64,000 nt of DNA from UBA1227 sp045642705 (GCA_045642705.1 JAZUJK010000004.1:1-64000); one strand, 5' to 3'; counted from the stretch's first letter, positions 17,018 to 26,572 are shown. The notes: generated by a model from the sequence alone, not told the origin. Numbers and translations are program-made.

Positions 17018-17048
17018 AAACCACCCAAGATTGATACTTGGGTGGTTT
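17018..17048. terminator. Terminator between the Bro-N-like gene and ispE
   Basis: A 12-bp perfect stem (17018-17029 with 17037-17048) with a 7-base loop, in a convergent gap. T-rich sequence follows on both strands, so it may serve both directions. Confidence 0.75.
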
Positions 17049-17092
17049 GTTGCTTTTGTTTGGTTTTGATATATCTTAATTCTATTTTGTTT

Positions 17093-17965
17093 TTATTCTG
17101 AGATGATTTCGGTGCCGTGTGGGACTGGGGTGCAGAGGAAGGTGGAGGGCCACTGGGCCTCGAGGGAAGCGAGGGCGGAACGCGCTTTGATCTCGCTGTC
17201 GAAGAGGGCATAGACGGATGGGCCGGAACCTGACATGCAGGTTGCGAGGCAACCGTGGTCACGCATGATGGCCTTGATGCTTACGCGGTCTGGAACCTCT
17301 ACGAATTGCTCGAAGACATTCTTGATGCGAGGGAATAACTCTGCATTGTTACCAGTTACAAGGGCGCGGATGATGCCTTCCTTGTCGCAATGACGGATTT
17401 CGGCATTGTCGGCGGCGTCAAAGGCTACCTTGGTGGAGACATCCTGATCAGGCTTGGTCAGGATGATGAATGGAATCGAGAGAGGTGGGAGAGGCGCTAA
17501 CACTTGACCTATGTCGAGAGCAACCATTGTGCCTCCCTTGAGGCAGAATGGAACGTCTGCACCTACCTTGACGCCGATACTACATAACTCTTCTATATCG
17601 AGATTGGCACCTGTCAAGGAGTTGAGTGCGACAAGGGTTGCGGCTGCATCCGCACTTCCACCAGCGAGTCCAGCGGCAAATGGGATATGTTTGTCGATAT
17701 CGATTTTGACACCAGGTCTCGGTTTCTTATCCATATGTTTGAAAAAAGCTTCTGTTGCTTTATAAACAATATTTCCTTTGTCACAAGGGAGTGCTGTATT
17801 GGAACATGTGATGTCAATGTCGTTTGGACGGTTAGTTAGTTCTACTGTTACATCGTCATAGATGCCAATAGATTGCATTATCATGAAGAGACTATGATAA
17901 CCATCGCCAGTTTTACCAAGGATATCAAGCATTAGATTGATTTTGGCATAGGCGCGAACTTTCAT
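17093..17965 (-). CDS. ispE: 4-diphosphocytidyl-2-C-methyl-D-erythritol kinase
   Basis: Fourth step of the MEP isoprenoid pathway: ATP-dependent phosphorylation of CDP-methylerythritol. The protein opens with MKVRAYAKINLMLDI and has the GHMP-kinase ATP loop PFAAGLAGGSADAAAT, then a C-terminal MSGSGPSVYALF motif. The length of 290 residues is normal. The start ATG at 17965 has AAAGGAG 9 bases upstream; an in-frame upstream ATG at 18010 would add an unlikely tail. It is transcribed alone, against the neighbours on both sides. Confidence 0.95.
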   Translation of the reverse strand: MKVRAYAKINLMLDILGKTGDGYHSLFMIMQSIGIYDDVTVELTNRPNDIDITCSNTALPCDKGNIVYKATEAFFKHMDKKPRPGVKIDIDKHIPFAAGLAGGSADAAATLVALNSLTGANLDIEELCSIGVKVGADVPFCLKGGTMVALDIGQVLAPLPPLSIPFIILTKPDQDVSTKVAFDAADNAEIRHCDKEGIIRALVTGNNAELFPRIKNVFEQFVEVPDRVSIKAIMRDHGCLATCMSGSGPSVYALFDSEIKARSALASLEAQWPSTFLCTPVPHGTEIISE

Positions 17966-18029
17966 TTTTAGCACTCCTTTCTTATAAAAATGATAGTTAG
18001 ATTTTATCACAATTTAGGTATTATAACAA

Positions 18030-18058
18030 TTGAATAAATATATAAATTTTGTTATCAT
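18030..18058 (+). promoter_or_regulatory. Putative promoter of the Thr-rich/ClC/MATE operon
   Basis: TTGAAT (18030-18035), 17-bp spacer and TATCAT (18053-18058), about 60 bp before the first gene. Confidence 0.45.
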
Positions 18059-18117
18059 TGCTATTAATAAAATGGAATTATTTATTTTTTAATATATTTA
18101 GAGAGGATGTGGGTTTG

Positions 18118-18648
18118 GTGAAAAGATTGACAGCAATCATATTGTCAGTTCTTTTGATATGCTCAATTATGGTTTCTATGCTCGTAATAACCGTATCGGC
18201 CGAGCCAGAACCATCAGAACCACCAAGTACAACGGAACCTACTACGGATAGTTCAACAACTAAGAATCAGAGTACAACTAAAAAAACTAGCACAACTAAA
18301 AAGCCTGATAAAACAACGACTTCATCTACGACTGCTCCAACAACTACGGAGCCTGAGACAACAACAGAGGAAGCTGCTTCAGAATATATTGAGACAACAG
18401 CACCAATATCAACTGAACCAGTAACCGCTGCGTCTACAACAAATAGTTGGGAGAGTTTGATCACTTATCCTGAGGCACCAGAAGAGACTCCGGTTGAGAA
18501 GGATAAGAATGTAACATTAATAGTGATAGCAATTATTGCGGGTGTGGCATTACTCTCTGCGATAGCAGGTGTGGTTGTACTCGTAATACTTAAGAAGAAT
18601 AGGAAAGAAGAATTTTTCGATGCAGGAGACGACGAAAGACAGTTATAA
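18118..18648 (+). CDS. Thr/Ser-rich secreted membrane-anchored protein
   Basis: Unrecognised protein of about 176 residues with a clear architecture. An N-terminal signal peptide is followed by a low-complexity Thr/Ser/Pro/Lys region rich in TTK and TTE runs (about residues 30-115), then one C-terminal membrane helix (about 140-162) and a short charged tail. The Thr-rich part probably spans the wall as a stalk. It has no LPXTG or NPQTN sorting motif. The start is uncertain: TTG 18115 (8 bases after GAGAGG) and GTG 18118 are both possible. Its 3' end overlaps the ClC gene by 29 bases. Confidence 0.7.
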   Translation: MKRLTAIILSVLLICSIMVSMLVITVSAEPEPSEPPSTTEPTTDSSTTKNQSTTKKTSTTKKPDKTTTSSTTAPTTTEPETTTEEAASEYIETTAPISTEPVTAASTTNSWESLITYPEAPEETPVEKDKNVTLIVIAIIAGVALLSAIAGVVVLVILKKNRKEEFFDAGDDERQL

Positions 18649-19906
18649 AACTGTGATAAAACGTGAAGCACGCAAATTTGTGGTTCACTTCGTTATATGT
18701 GTTAAGTGGCTGGGCCTCGCACTATTCATTGGAGTAGTATTGGGACTCATTGCTACTGCATTTGCCTATGCATTGAATTATGTGACAGATCTCCGACTAG
18801 GAAACAAATATATTATATTGGGACTTCCAGTTGCAGGTCTTGTTATTACTTTTCTCTATAAAAAATTTGGTGCCGATGTTATGAAGGGCACCAATTCTGT
18901 ACTGGCAAGTATCAATTCTGATGATTCAGTACATTTTGTTATGACACCGCTGATTTTTATATCTTCTATCATATCCCATATGTTTGGTGCATCTGTTGGT
19001 CGTGAGGGCGCGGCTCTCCAGATGGGCGCGGGAATAGGTCATACGCTCGGCAAGGCGCTGCGTCTCAATGAGAATGACCAGAAGATACTTATTATGACGG
19101 GTATGTCAGCTGCTTTTGCGGCACTCTTTGGTACGCCGCTCGCAGCAGCAATATTTGCGATGGAAGTAATAAGCGTCGGCGTTATGTATTACGCAGCGCT
19201 TGTGCCTTGCCTCGTATCCGCCCTCACGGCATTTAATCTTGCCAAGTATCTCGGTGTTCCTTATGCGCATTATGATTTGGGAGTAATTCCTGAATTTACA
19301 CCTTATACAGTTTCAATGACCGCTTTGCTAGGATTTCTTTTCGCAACATTTTCAATTGTTATATGTGTTGCATTTGCACTCTCAGAGAGAGGTCTCAATA
19401 AAGCATTTAAGAATCCTTATGTGAAGGCACTTGTAACGGGTCTTGCAGTTGTTGCGCTTACATTTATTGTGGGCGGTCAAGATTATAACGGACTCGGTAC
19501 AGCAATAATAATTGATGCTGTTTCTGGCAAGGTTGTATGGTATGCATGCCTAATTAAATTACTATTCACATCCATTTCACTTGCAGGTGGATATAGAGGT
19601 GGAGAGATTGTTCCAACACTCTTTATGGGAGCAACATTTGGTTGCATCATAGGTGGTCTTCTTGGAATGCCAGTTGGTTTCTGTGCTGCACTCGGTATGA
19701 CAGCAGTATTCTGTGGTGTAACAAACAGCCCAATTTCATCAATACTGATTGCAATTGAGCTCTTTGGCGGACAGGGACTATGGTTCTTCTGCCTGGCAAT
19801 TGCACTTTCATATATGCTTTCTGGATATTTTGGAATCTATAAGAGCCAGCTTATTCTCTACTCAAAATATAGATCTAAATATGTTCATAAGCAGGTAAAA
19901 CGATAG
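18620..19906 (+). CDS. ClC family chloride/fluoride channel or transporter
   Basis: A 428-residue ClC protein with about ten hydrophobic segments and no C-terminal CBS domains. The selectivity motif GREGAAL carries the external gating Glu near residue 128. At the internal proton-Glu position (second Glu of ...IIEE in E. coli ClC) the segment IFAMEVIS has Val. The GSGIP motif is replaced by GTNSV. Both changes resemble fluoride-type ClC-F proteins more than Cl-/H+ exchangers, but no fluoride riboswitch is visible. The ATG at 18620 lies inside the preceding gene, with AGGAAAG upstream. Confidence 0.85.
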   Translation: MQETTKDSYKTVIKREARKFVVHFVICVKWLGLALFIGVVLGLIATAFAYALNYVTDLRLGNKYIILGLPVAGLVITFLYKKFGADVMKGTNSVLASINSDDSVHFVMTPLIFISSIISHMFGASVGREGAALQMGAGIGHTLGKALRLNENDQKILIMTGMSAAFAALFGTPLAAAIFAMEVISVGVMYYAALVPCLVSALTAFNLAKYLGVPYAHYDLGVIPEFTPYTVSMTALLGFLFATFSIVICVAFALSERGLNKAFKNPYVKALVTGLAVVALTFIVGGQDYNGLGTAIIIDAVSGKVVWYACLIKLLFTSISLAGGYRGGEIVPTLFMGATFGCIIGGLLGMPVGFCAALGMTAVFCGVTNSPISSILIAIELFGGQGLWFFCLAIALSYMLSGYFGIYKSQLILYSKYRSKYVHKQVKR

Positions 19907-19916
19907 GAGGATTATG

Positions 19917-20507
19917 ATGTCTGATAATTATGTAATTACAATTAGCCGTCAGTCAGGATGCGGCGGTGGAATTATTGGCAAGCAACTTGCTGATAGCCTT
20001 GGCATTGAATATTATGACAAGAAGATTATTCACCAACTCATAGCTGATGACTGCGGAATAGATGAGGAACTTGTTGCTGAACTTATGGAAAAGAAGAGCA
20101 GCAATATTTTCGGTGTTACATCTAATTCTCTTGAGGAGCAGGTTTTCGCATCCAAGGTTAAAATTATCAGAGAACTTGCTGAAAATCATTCCTGTGTAAT
20201 CGTTGGAAAGTGCGCAGATTATATCCTACGTGACTATGACAATGTTCTAAATGTTTTCCTCTATGGAGAGATGCAGGATAGAATTAATAGACTCATAAAT
20301 GAATATCATGAGTATGAGTCAATTACAGAAAAAGAACTTAGAAATCAAGATAAAAAACGCGCAAATTATTATGAGTTTTTCACCAGTCGCAAGTGGGGCG
20401 ACCGTGATAATTATGATGCTATGATAAATACAAGAATTGGTCTTGGCGCAACAGCTAAGATGCTTGAGACATTTGCACGCGAGAGATTTGGAGGCATGGA
20501 TTACTAA
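19917..20507 (+). CDS. Cytidylate kinase-like family protein
   Basis: A 196-residue P-loop protein of the Cytidylate_kin2 family. ISRQSGCGGGIIGKQLADSLG is the nucleotide-binding loop, followed by EYYDKKIIHQLI. The family is common in Firmicutes and is distinct from the essential Cmk; the substrate is unknown. ATG 19917 is preferred over ATG 19914 because AGGAGG (19905-19910) is then 6 bases away. The stop shares a base with the MATE start, so the two genes are translationally coupled. Confidence 0.85.
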   Translation: MSDNYVITISRQSGCGGGIIGKQLADSLGIEYYDKKIIHQLIADDCGIDEELVAELMEKKSSNIFGVTSNSLEEQVFASKVKIIRELAENHSCVIVGKCADYILRDYDNVLNVFLYGEMQDRINRLINEYHEYESITEKELRNQDKKRANYYEFFTSRKWGDRDNYDAMINTRIGLGATAKMLETFARERFGGMDY

Positions 20508-21910
20508 TGTCAGAAGCAGTAAAAGAAAACAAAATGGGTACAATGCCTATCGGCAGACTTCTTATATCAATGGCTGTACCTATGATACTTTCAATGCTTG
20601 TACAGGCACTGTATAACATCGTTGATAGTATATTTGTTTCTAGAATTTCACAGGATGCGCTCTCTGCTGTATCACTTGCATTCTCACTTCAGAATCTCAT
20701 GATTGCAGTTGGAGCGGGAACCGGTGTTGGTATTAACGCTTTCCTATCTAAGAGTCTCGGTGAGCGTGATTATAAAACAGCCAACAAGGTTGCCAATCAT
20801 ACAGTTTATTTCTGGGCAATTTCATATGTAATATTCTTAATCATTGGCCTTACACTTACAGTCCCATACTTTAAGTCCCAGACCTCTGATGCAGTAATCA
20901 TAGGTTATGGCGCAGAATATATGAATGTAATTTTGTGCTGCTCATTTGGTCTATTTGGTCAGATGTTTGGAGAGAGATTGCTCACATCAACAGGTAGAAC
21001 AATTTATTCGATGGCAATACAAATGACAGGTGCGATTATCAATATCATTCTCGACCCTATCATGATTTTTGGATATTTTGGATGTCCTGCTCTTGGGGTA
21101 AAAGGTGCCGCAATTGCAACTGTTATAGGACAGTGTTGCGCATGTGTACTTGGTATAATTCTTAATCTTACTAAGAACCCAGATATCAAGCTTCATCCAA
21201 AATATATGAAGCCTGAAGGATATATTATTACTCGTGTATATAAGGTTGGTATCCCATCAATTGTTATGGGCTCAATCGGCTCTGTTATGACCTATGCACT
21301 CAATAAAATCCTTATTGGATTTACCAAGACAGCAGTTGCTGTATTTGGCTCATATTTCAAGCTTCAGAGCTTTATCTTCATGCCAATTTTCGGTCTTAAC
21401 AATGGTATCATTCCAATTCTTGCATTTAACTATGGTGCGAGAGATAGAGAGAGAATTATCAAGACACTCAAACTCTCAATTATATTTGCATTGACTACAA
21501 TGACTATTGGTCTTATTGCATTTGAGTCCATTCCAGGTTTACTCCTTGGACTCTTCAGATCCAATGATCCTCTCGAGAATGCAGCACTTATAGAACTGGG
21601 AGTTCCAGCACTTAGAACTATTGCGATTCACTTCCCATTTGCTGCAATCTGTATAGTTATCGGATCAACATTCCAGGCTCTTGGTAAGGCTACATTCTCT
21701 ATGGTTGTATCCCTTCTCCGTCAGCTTGTAGTACTTGTTCCAGTAGCATATCTTTTGTCACTCACAGGAGTGCTCTCAAATGTATGGTTCGCATTCCCAG
21801 TTGCTGAATGTATGTCTCTTGCAGTAACGCTTTTCTTCTTTAAGACGAGGATACTGAAGATGATTGATTTCGACCATCAAGAGAAACAACTATACAAAGA
21901 CAAATATTAA
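20507..21910 (+). CDS. MATE family efflux transporter
   Basis: A 467-residue multidrug and toxic compound extrusion protein with 12 predicted membrane segments. The opening LLISMAVPMILSMLVQALYNIVDS is the MatE hallmark, and the second half repeats the fold (KVGIPSIVMGSIGSVMTYALN). It would exchange cationic compounds for Na+ or H+ at the membrane; the substrate is unknown. It is the last gene of its operon and is followed by a strong bidirectional terminator. Confidence 0.92.
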   Translation: MSEAVKENKMGTMPIGRLLISMAVPMILSMLVQALYNIVDSIFVSRISQDALSAVSLAFSLQNLMIAVGAGTGVGINAFLSKSLGERDYKTANKVANHTVYFWAISYVIFLIIGLTLTVPYFKSQTSDAVIIGYGAEYMNVILCCSFGLFGQMFGERLLTSTGRTIYSMAIQMTGAIINIILDPIMIFGYFGCPALGVKGAAIATVIGQCCACVLGIILNLTKNPDIKLHPKYMKPEGYIITRVYKVGIPSIVMGSIGSVMTYALNKILIGFTKTAVAVFGSYFKLQSFIFMPIFGLNNGIIPILAFNYGARDRERIIKTLKLSIIFALTTMTIGLIAFESIPGLLLGLFRSNDPLENAALIELGVPALRTIAIHFPFAAICIVIGSTFQALGKATFSMVVSLLRQLVVLVPVAYLLSLTGVLSNVWFAFPVAECMSLAVTLFFFKTRILKMIDFDHQEKQLYKDKY

Positions 21911-21913
21911 TGA

Positions 21914-21950
21914 AAAATTAAAGCCTCCCAATTTGGGAGGCTTTAATTTT
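21914..21950. terminator. Bidirectional terminator between the MATE and UPF0371 genes
   Basis: A 16-bp perfect stem (21914-21929 with 21935-21950) with GC core GCCTCCC, loop AATTT, and A/T tracts on each side so that it works on both strands. Confidence 0.92.
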
Positions 21951-21961
21951 TCTATTTGTTC

Positions 21962-23446
21962 TTACTTGTGATATAGGCTATTTGTCTGATAGAGAGGCTC
22001 ACATGTGAGATTGATGCCAAGTCTCTTGAATATGGTCGCATCTACCTCTGTTACGATTACTGAGGAATGTGCCTCACAACCGCGGAGTTTTTCAAGACAT
22101 GCCATAGCCCTGGCTGCATTCTCATCTGTTGCAGCAGCAATTGATAGAGCAATTAGAGTCTCGTCTGTGTGGAGACGTGGGTTCTTGCTGCCGAGTGTCT
22201 TGGTCTTGAGATCCTGAATTGGCTCAAATACAACCGGTGGAATCAAATGATATTCATCTGGGATTCCAGCGAGTTCCTTGAGAGCGTTAAGCAGCATGGC
22301 TGCTGATGGTCCCAAAAGATCTGTTGTACGACCAGTTACAATTTTGCCATCAGGGAGCTCTATTGCGGATGCTGGCTCACCATATGCCTCTGCTTTGCTA
22401 ATAGCAGCAGCGATAACTGGACGGTTATCAGTTGAGAGACCTGCCTGCTTCATTAGAACTTCGAGTTTCATTACAAGTTCTGTATTGGCAGAGCCCTTCT
22501 TTTTATCGCACATTGCTGTGTAATATCTACGGATAATCTCTTGGTTGGAAGCCTCTATACAAGCAGCATCATCGATGATGCAATTGCCTGCCATATTAAC
22601 GCCCATATCTGTTGGAGATTTATATGGAGACTTACCAGAAATCTCTTCGAAAATAGCATTGAGAACAGGGAATACTTCAACATCTCTGTTGTAATTTACT
22701 GTGGTCTCACCATATGCCTCGAGATGGAATGGGTCAATCATATTGACATCATTGAGGTCTGCGGTAGCTGCCTCATATGCGAGGTTTACTGGGTGTTTTA
22801 GAGGAAGGTTCCAGATAGGGAAGGTCTCAAATTTGGCATAACCAGACTTGATGCCACGTTTATTATCATGGTAGAGCTGGGACAGGCATACGGCCATCTT
22901 GCCGCTTCCTGGGCCTGGTGCTGTGATTACAACGAGGGATCTGGAAGTCTCAATATATTCGTTCTTGCCAAAGCCTTCGTCAGATACAATTAGGGGAATA
23001 TTGGATGGATAACCATCGATAGGATAATGACATACTACATTGATACCGAGATTTTCAAGACGCTTCTTGAAAGCGACTGCCGCAGGCTGGCCCTGGAAGC
23101 GGGTCATTGCGACACTGCCTACATATAGGCCGTATGCCGAGAATGCGTCAATGAGACGGAGAATCTCAAGGTCATAAGTGATACCCATATCACCACGGAT
23201 CTTGTTCTTCTCAATATCTCCGGCATTTATTGCAATTACAATTTCAGCTTGGTCCTTGAGCTGCAAAAGCATCTGAAGCTTACTGTCTGGCTTGAAACCA
23301 GGGAGTACTCGAGACGCATGATAATCGTCAAAGAGCTTGCCTCCAAATTCCAAGTAGAGCTTGCCACCAAATTGCTCTATACGCTCTGCAATATGCTCTG
23401 ATTGCATTGCGAGATATTTGTCATTGTCAAATCCTATTTTCCCCAT
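21962..23446 (-). CDS. DUF1846 domain-containing protein, UPF0371 family
   Basis: A 494-residue protein of the UPF0371/DUF1846 family of unknown function, common in streptococci and Clostridia. It opens with MGKIGFDNDKYLAMQSEHI and contains LVVITAPGPGSGKMAVCLSQ, a P-loop-like element. The ATG at 23446 with GAAAGG 9 bases upstream gives the standard length. It starts 16 bases after the sortase gene ends and is probably in the same transcript. Confidence 0.88.
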   Translation of the reverse strand: MGKIGFDNDKYLAMQSEHIAERIEQFGGKLYLEFGGKLFDDYHASRVLPGFKPDSKLQMLLQLKDQAEIVIAINAGDIEKNKIRGDMGITYDLEILRLIDAFSAYGLYVGSVAMTRFQGQPAAVAFKKRLENLGINVVCHYPIDGYPSNIPLIVSDEGFGKNEYIETSRSLVVITAPGPGSGKMAVCLSQLYHDNKRGIKSGYAKFETFPIWNLPLKHPVNLAYEAATADLNDVNMIDPFHLEAYGETTVNYNRDVEVFPVLNAIFEEISGKSPYKSPTDMGVNMAGNCIIDDAACIEASNQEIIRRYYTAMCDKKKGSANTELVMKLEVLMKQAGLSTDNRPVIAAAISKAEAYGEPASAIELPDGKIVTGRTTDLLGPSAAMLLNALKELAGIPDEYHLIPPVVFEPIQDLKTKTLGSKNPRLHTDETLIALSIAAATDENAARAMACLEKLRGCEAHSSVIVTEVDATIFKRLGINLTCEPLYQTNSLYHK

Positions 23447-23462
23447 GATTGTTAACCTTTCT

Positions 23463-24137
23463 CTATATTTGGTCCACAAGTCTTGCGATGACAACATAGC
23501 GATTGCTCTTGTCACGGCTTGTACATGTGGATAATGTTATACGTGTCTGTTCATCCTTGCCGACAAAGTATAGTTCGCTTGCGACTTTTGTAGTCTTTTG
23601 CTTGTAAACTTCGTAGACGTTTATATGATCCTCTAAGAATATGAAAACATAAGGATGCGCATTATAGAAGTCCTGGTCACGGAACTTACGAAGGGTTCCG
23701 AACATCGAACCGTCCTTGGTGTTGTGACCATGGATTACAGTGTTGATATCAGATAGATCTGGTGCACAGCTCCAGTCTATAAATATGGCACCGAAACGTG
23801 ACTCCTTACCATCAAATGTGTGGCTTAGATAGTAATCGTTGGAGCCATCTGCTGCAACGAGAGGATAGTTGATGCCAGTATCCTTGACATAGATCCAACC
23901 GATTACATTCTCGTGGGATTTCTTGATTTCTGGGACATCTACATAGACATCAAGATACTTCGCATACTTTTCTGGTATGTCTTTTTGGGTGTTTTCTTTT
24001 ACAAATTCTTTCTGAGGAACGTTGTAAATATCTTCACCCTTCTTGTAATCAAGACCTATTCGAATGAGGCTATAGAGGCTAAAACAAAATACAAGCGTAA
24101 AGAGTATTTCAAGCGCTGTATATAGTTTCTTTTTCAT
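23463..24137 (-). CDS. srtB: Class B sortase
   Basis: Membrane transpeptidase that joins surface proteins to peptidoglycan or assembles pili. A single N-terminal membrane helix (about residues 7-27) is followed by a sortase domain with the catalytic His in VIHGHN, Cys in TLSTC and Arg in SNRYVV. The order and spacing are class B. Length is 224 residues. GAGGTGAG precedes the ATG. No protein with LPXTG or NPQTN was found in the window, so its substrate must be elsewhere. Confidence 0.9.
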   Translation of the reverse strand: MKKKLYTALEILFTLVFCFSLYSLIRIGLDYKKGEDIYNVPQKEFVKENTQKDIPEKYAKYLDVYVDVPEIKKSHENVIGWIYVKDTGINYPLVAADGSNDYYLSHTFDGKESRFGAIFIDWSCAPDLSDINTVIHGHNTKDGSMFGTLRKFRDQDFYNAHPYVFIFLEDHINVYEVYKQKTTKVASELYFVGKDEQTRITLSTCTSRDKSNRYVVIARLVDQI

Positions 24138-24165
24138 AGTCTCACCTCGTTTGCCAATAAAACAT

Positions 24166-24191
24166 ATAGAATTTTATCACAAAAATTCTAT
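24166..24191. promoter_or_regulatory. 10-bp inverted repeat in the divergent srtB/transglutaminase region
   Basis: ATAGAATTTT and its exact inverse separated by ATCACA, 29 bp upstream of the sortase start and in the shared intergenic gap. It is a candidate operator. Confidence 0.5.
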
Positions 24192-24308
24192 TTATTCCAC
24201 TTATTTAGTTAGATAAATAACTTTATTTTTTATCATTTTGTGATTATAATAAGAATTATCAAAAATAATTAAGATGGCGTATTATCGCCATTTATCTAGG
24301 AGAATCCT

Positions 24309-25493
24309 ATGGAGACAGCAAAGACAAAATTTAATAGGTCTCTTATTGCTGTGATTCTGTCACTGATTATTGCGCTATGCTGTAGCGCATGTGGCGGCGA
24401 CGATCCAGAACCAGAGGTGCCAACGGTGCCAGGAACTGCTTCGGAAGCCACAACAGACGGTGGCGGACAGGAGTCATCTGCCCCTCAGACAACGTCTGGT
24501 GGAGGCTCTGAGACAGGTAAGACTACGAAGCAGCAGGGTGGCAAGAAGACCACTGATTCTGGTTCTGTAAATCCTACATCACAGACAACATCAGTATCGC
24601 CGACGTCACCAACATCGTCTGGTAAGACGACAGCATCACAGACCACAACTACAACAAAGCCAAAATCAGATAAGTATTATCCTCCACGCGTTCTGACAAA
24701 TTCAGCTCCTGGAGATAAGACGTATGAATTTGACGATGGAAGCATGCTTGACTATTCCAATACTAAGAATGGTTATGTGATGGTAAAGTATGGCGGTTCT
24801 AGATCCAATGTTAGAGTTCAGGTTGTGACTCCTAAGAGTTCTAAGCCGACATATATAATCAAGGGCAAGAGTTGGGTTGCTATCCCTCTCGGAGATGGAA
24901 ATGGTAAATATTCTATCCAACTTTTATCAAATGATGGTGGCAATAGTTACTATGTGGATGGTAAGACAGAAATATCTGTTTCACTTTCGTCCTCTACAGC
25001 TCCATTCCTTCGCCCTAATGTATTTTGCAATTACTCGACGGGCTCAGGCTGTGTAAAGAAGGCTGCCGAGCTCACACGCGGATGCGAGAAGGATGTCGAA
25101 AAGGTTGAAGCAATCTACAACTATGTAGTTAAGAATTTTTCATATGATAAGGCTAAGGCATCCAAGGTTGCCAATGCCGCATACGTGCCAGATCTCGGCA
25201 GCGTTTGGTCCTCCAAGAAGGGCATCTGCTTTGACTACGCAAGCACAATGGCAGCAATGCTGAGAACTCAGGGCATTCCAACCAAGGTTGTTGTTGGAAA
25301 CGCGTCTTATAGTGGCAAGACTTCTTACCATGCATGGATAAGCGTATATATTAAGAATTCTGGATGGGTAAATGGCATCATAGAATTCGATGGAAATAAA
25401 TGGAAATTGATGGATCCGACCTTCGCTAGCACAGGCGGCAATAACTATGACTGGGATGGCAAGGCTTCACATTCAGCACAGTACTACTATTAA
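24309..25493 (+). CDS. Transglutaminase-like domain lipoprotein
   Basis: A 394-residue surface lipoprotein. The signal peptide ends in a CCSAC lipobox (C28), followed by a Thr/Ser/Gly-rich spacer (about 30-120), a beta-type region and a C-terminal transglutaminase-like domain. The Cys-His-Asp triad is visible in GICFDYA, YHAWI and LMDPTFA. Members act as peptidases or crosslinkers at the cell surface; which is not known here. AGGAG lies 6 bases before ATG 24309. It precedes the pilus-like genes by 15 bases and is probably co-transcribed with them. Confidence 0.85.
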   Translation: METAKTKFNRSLIAVILSLIIALCCSACGGDDPEPEVPTVPGTASEATTDGGGQESSAPQTTSGGGSETGKTTKQQGGKKTTDSGSVNPTSQTTSVSPTSPTSSGKTTASQTTTTTKPKSDKYYPPRVLTNSAPGDKTYEFDDGSMLDYSNTKNGYVMVKYGGSRSNVRVQVVTPKSSKPTYIIKGKSWVAIPLGDGNGKYSIQLLSNDGGNSYYVDGKTEISVSLSSSTAPFLRPNVFCNYSTGSGCVKKAAELTRGCEKDVEKVEAIYNYVVKNFSYDKAKASKVANAAYVPDLGSVWSSKKGICFDYASTMAAMLRTQGIPTKVVVGNASYSGKTSYHAWISVYIKNSGWVNGIIEFDGNKWKLMDPTFASTGGNNYDWDGKASHSAQYYY

Positions 25494-25508
25494 GAGGAGA
25501 TTTTTAAA

Positions 25509-26552
25509 ATGAGTGTTAAACAACTTGATGGTCCATACCTATCATCTTTCTGTATGGAATTATCACTATGTCTCAATGCGGGCATCTCTCTGACAGAGGG
25601 ACTCTTTATGCTCTCACAGGATGAGACAGACAAGGACCTCAAAGCTGTCCTTGATGGACTTTACAACAAAATGGACGCTGGCGCTTCATTTGAAGATGCG
25701 CTAAGCGAAGCTGGTTGCTTCCCAAAATATGTTGTAGATATGGTGGAGATTGGCTCCAAGACAGGCCGTCTTGAAGCAGTACTTCTCGCGCTCTCCAAGT
25801 ATTATACGCGCCAGGTACAGATCTCTCGTAGCATCAGAAATGCAGTGGTTTATCCATTTGTGCTCATGTTTATGCTTCTTCTCGTAATTGGCGTTCTAAT
25901 CACAAAGGTACTTCCAATTTTCAATGAGGTATTTAATGAACTTGGTGCAGAGATGTCACCACTTGCTGTATCGATCATGAATTTCGGTACAGGCGTTACA
26001 AAATATGCTGCAATCATTCTTGCAGTTGTTGTAGTGCTCGTAATCATCGCTGTATTTATCAGCGCTGTACCATCTCTCGCTCTTCGTTTCTCTAATTTCT
26101 GGAACAAGATTACAGCGAGCGGCAAGGTATCTAAGAAGATTGCATCTGCCAGATTTGCAAATGGCATGGCCATGACACTTGCATCTGGCCTCGATACAGA
26201 TGAATCGCTCGACATGGTAGAGCGCATCACAGATAACCCTGTTATGAGAGGCCGTATTGCAAAATGCCGCGAGCTCATGGGACAGGGTAAATTGTTCGTA
26301 GATGCAGTGGCAGAATCTGGTATCTTTGGCAGCATGTATTGTCGTATGCTCTCAATCGGTTTCAAGACAGGTACTGCTGATACTGTAATGGATGAGATTG
26401 CTCGTCGCAGTGAAGAAGATGCAGATGAGAATATCGAATCAGTAATCAATAAGGTAGAGCCAACACTTGTAATTATCATGTCACTTGTAGTTGGTTTGAT
26501 CCTTCTTTCAGTAATGCTCCCACTTATGAGCATAATGACCACTATTGGTTAA
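25509..26552 (+). CDS. Type II secretion system F family protein (PilC-like)
   Basis: Polytopic inner-membrane platform of type IV pilus/type II secretion machines. Two T2SSF repeats are visible: the first opens with FCMELSLCLNAGISLTEGL and the second with RFANGMAMTLASGLDTDESL, each followed by long hydrophobic helices. Length is 347 residues. It is the first of five contiguous pilus-like genes ending in a PilT-type ATPase. RBS GAGGAG is upstream of ATG. Confidence 0.9.
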   Translation: MSVKQLDGPYLSSFCMELSLCLNAGISLTEGLFMLSQDETDKDLKAVLDGLYNKMDAGASFEDALSEAGCFPKYVVDMVEIGSKTGRLEAVLLALSKYYTRQVQISRSIRNAVVYPFVLMFMLLLVIGVLITKVLPIFNEVFNELGAEMSPLAVSIMNFGTGVTKYAAIILAVVVVLVIIAVFISAVPSLALRFSNFWNKITASGKVSKKIASARFANGMAMTLASGLDTDESLDMVERITDNPVMRGRIAKCRELMGQGKLFVDAVAESGIFGSMYCRMLSIGFKTGTADTVMDEIARRSEEDADENIESVINKVEPTLVIIMSLVVGLILLSVMLPLMSIMTTIG

Positions 26553-26572
26553 TTTAGAAGGGTCGTGGAGTA

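Noticed and set aside
18059..18117. Fluoride riboswitch before the Thr-rich/ClC operon
   Set aside because: No conserved crcB-motif elements can be seen in the short leader.
18118..18648. Thr-rich protein as the sortase substrate
   Set aside because: No LPXTG or NPQTN motif; the C-terminal helix alone is not a sorting signal.
25850..26542. A 230-codon open frame antisense to the PilC-like gene
   Set aside because: Shadow of a strongly coding forward gene; low-complexity Ser/Thr/Ile translation.
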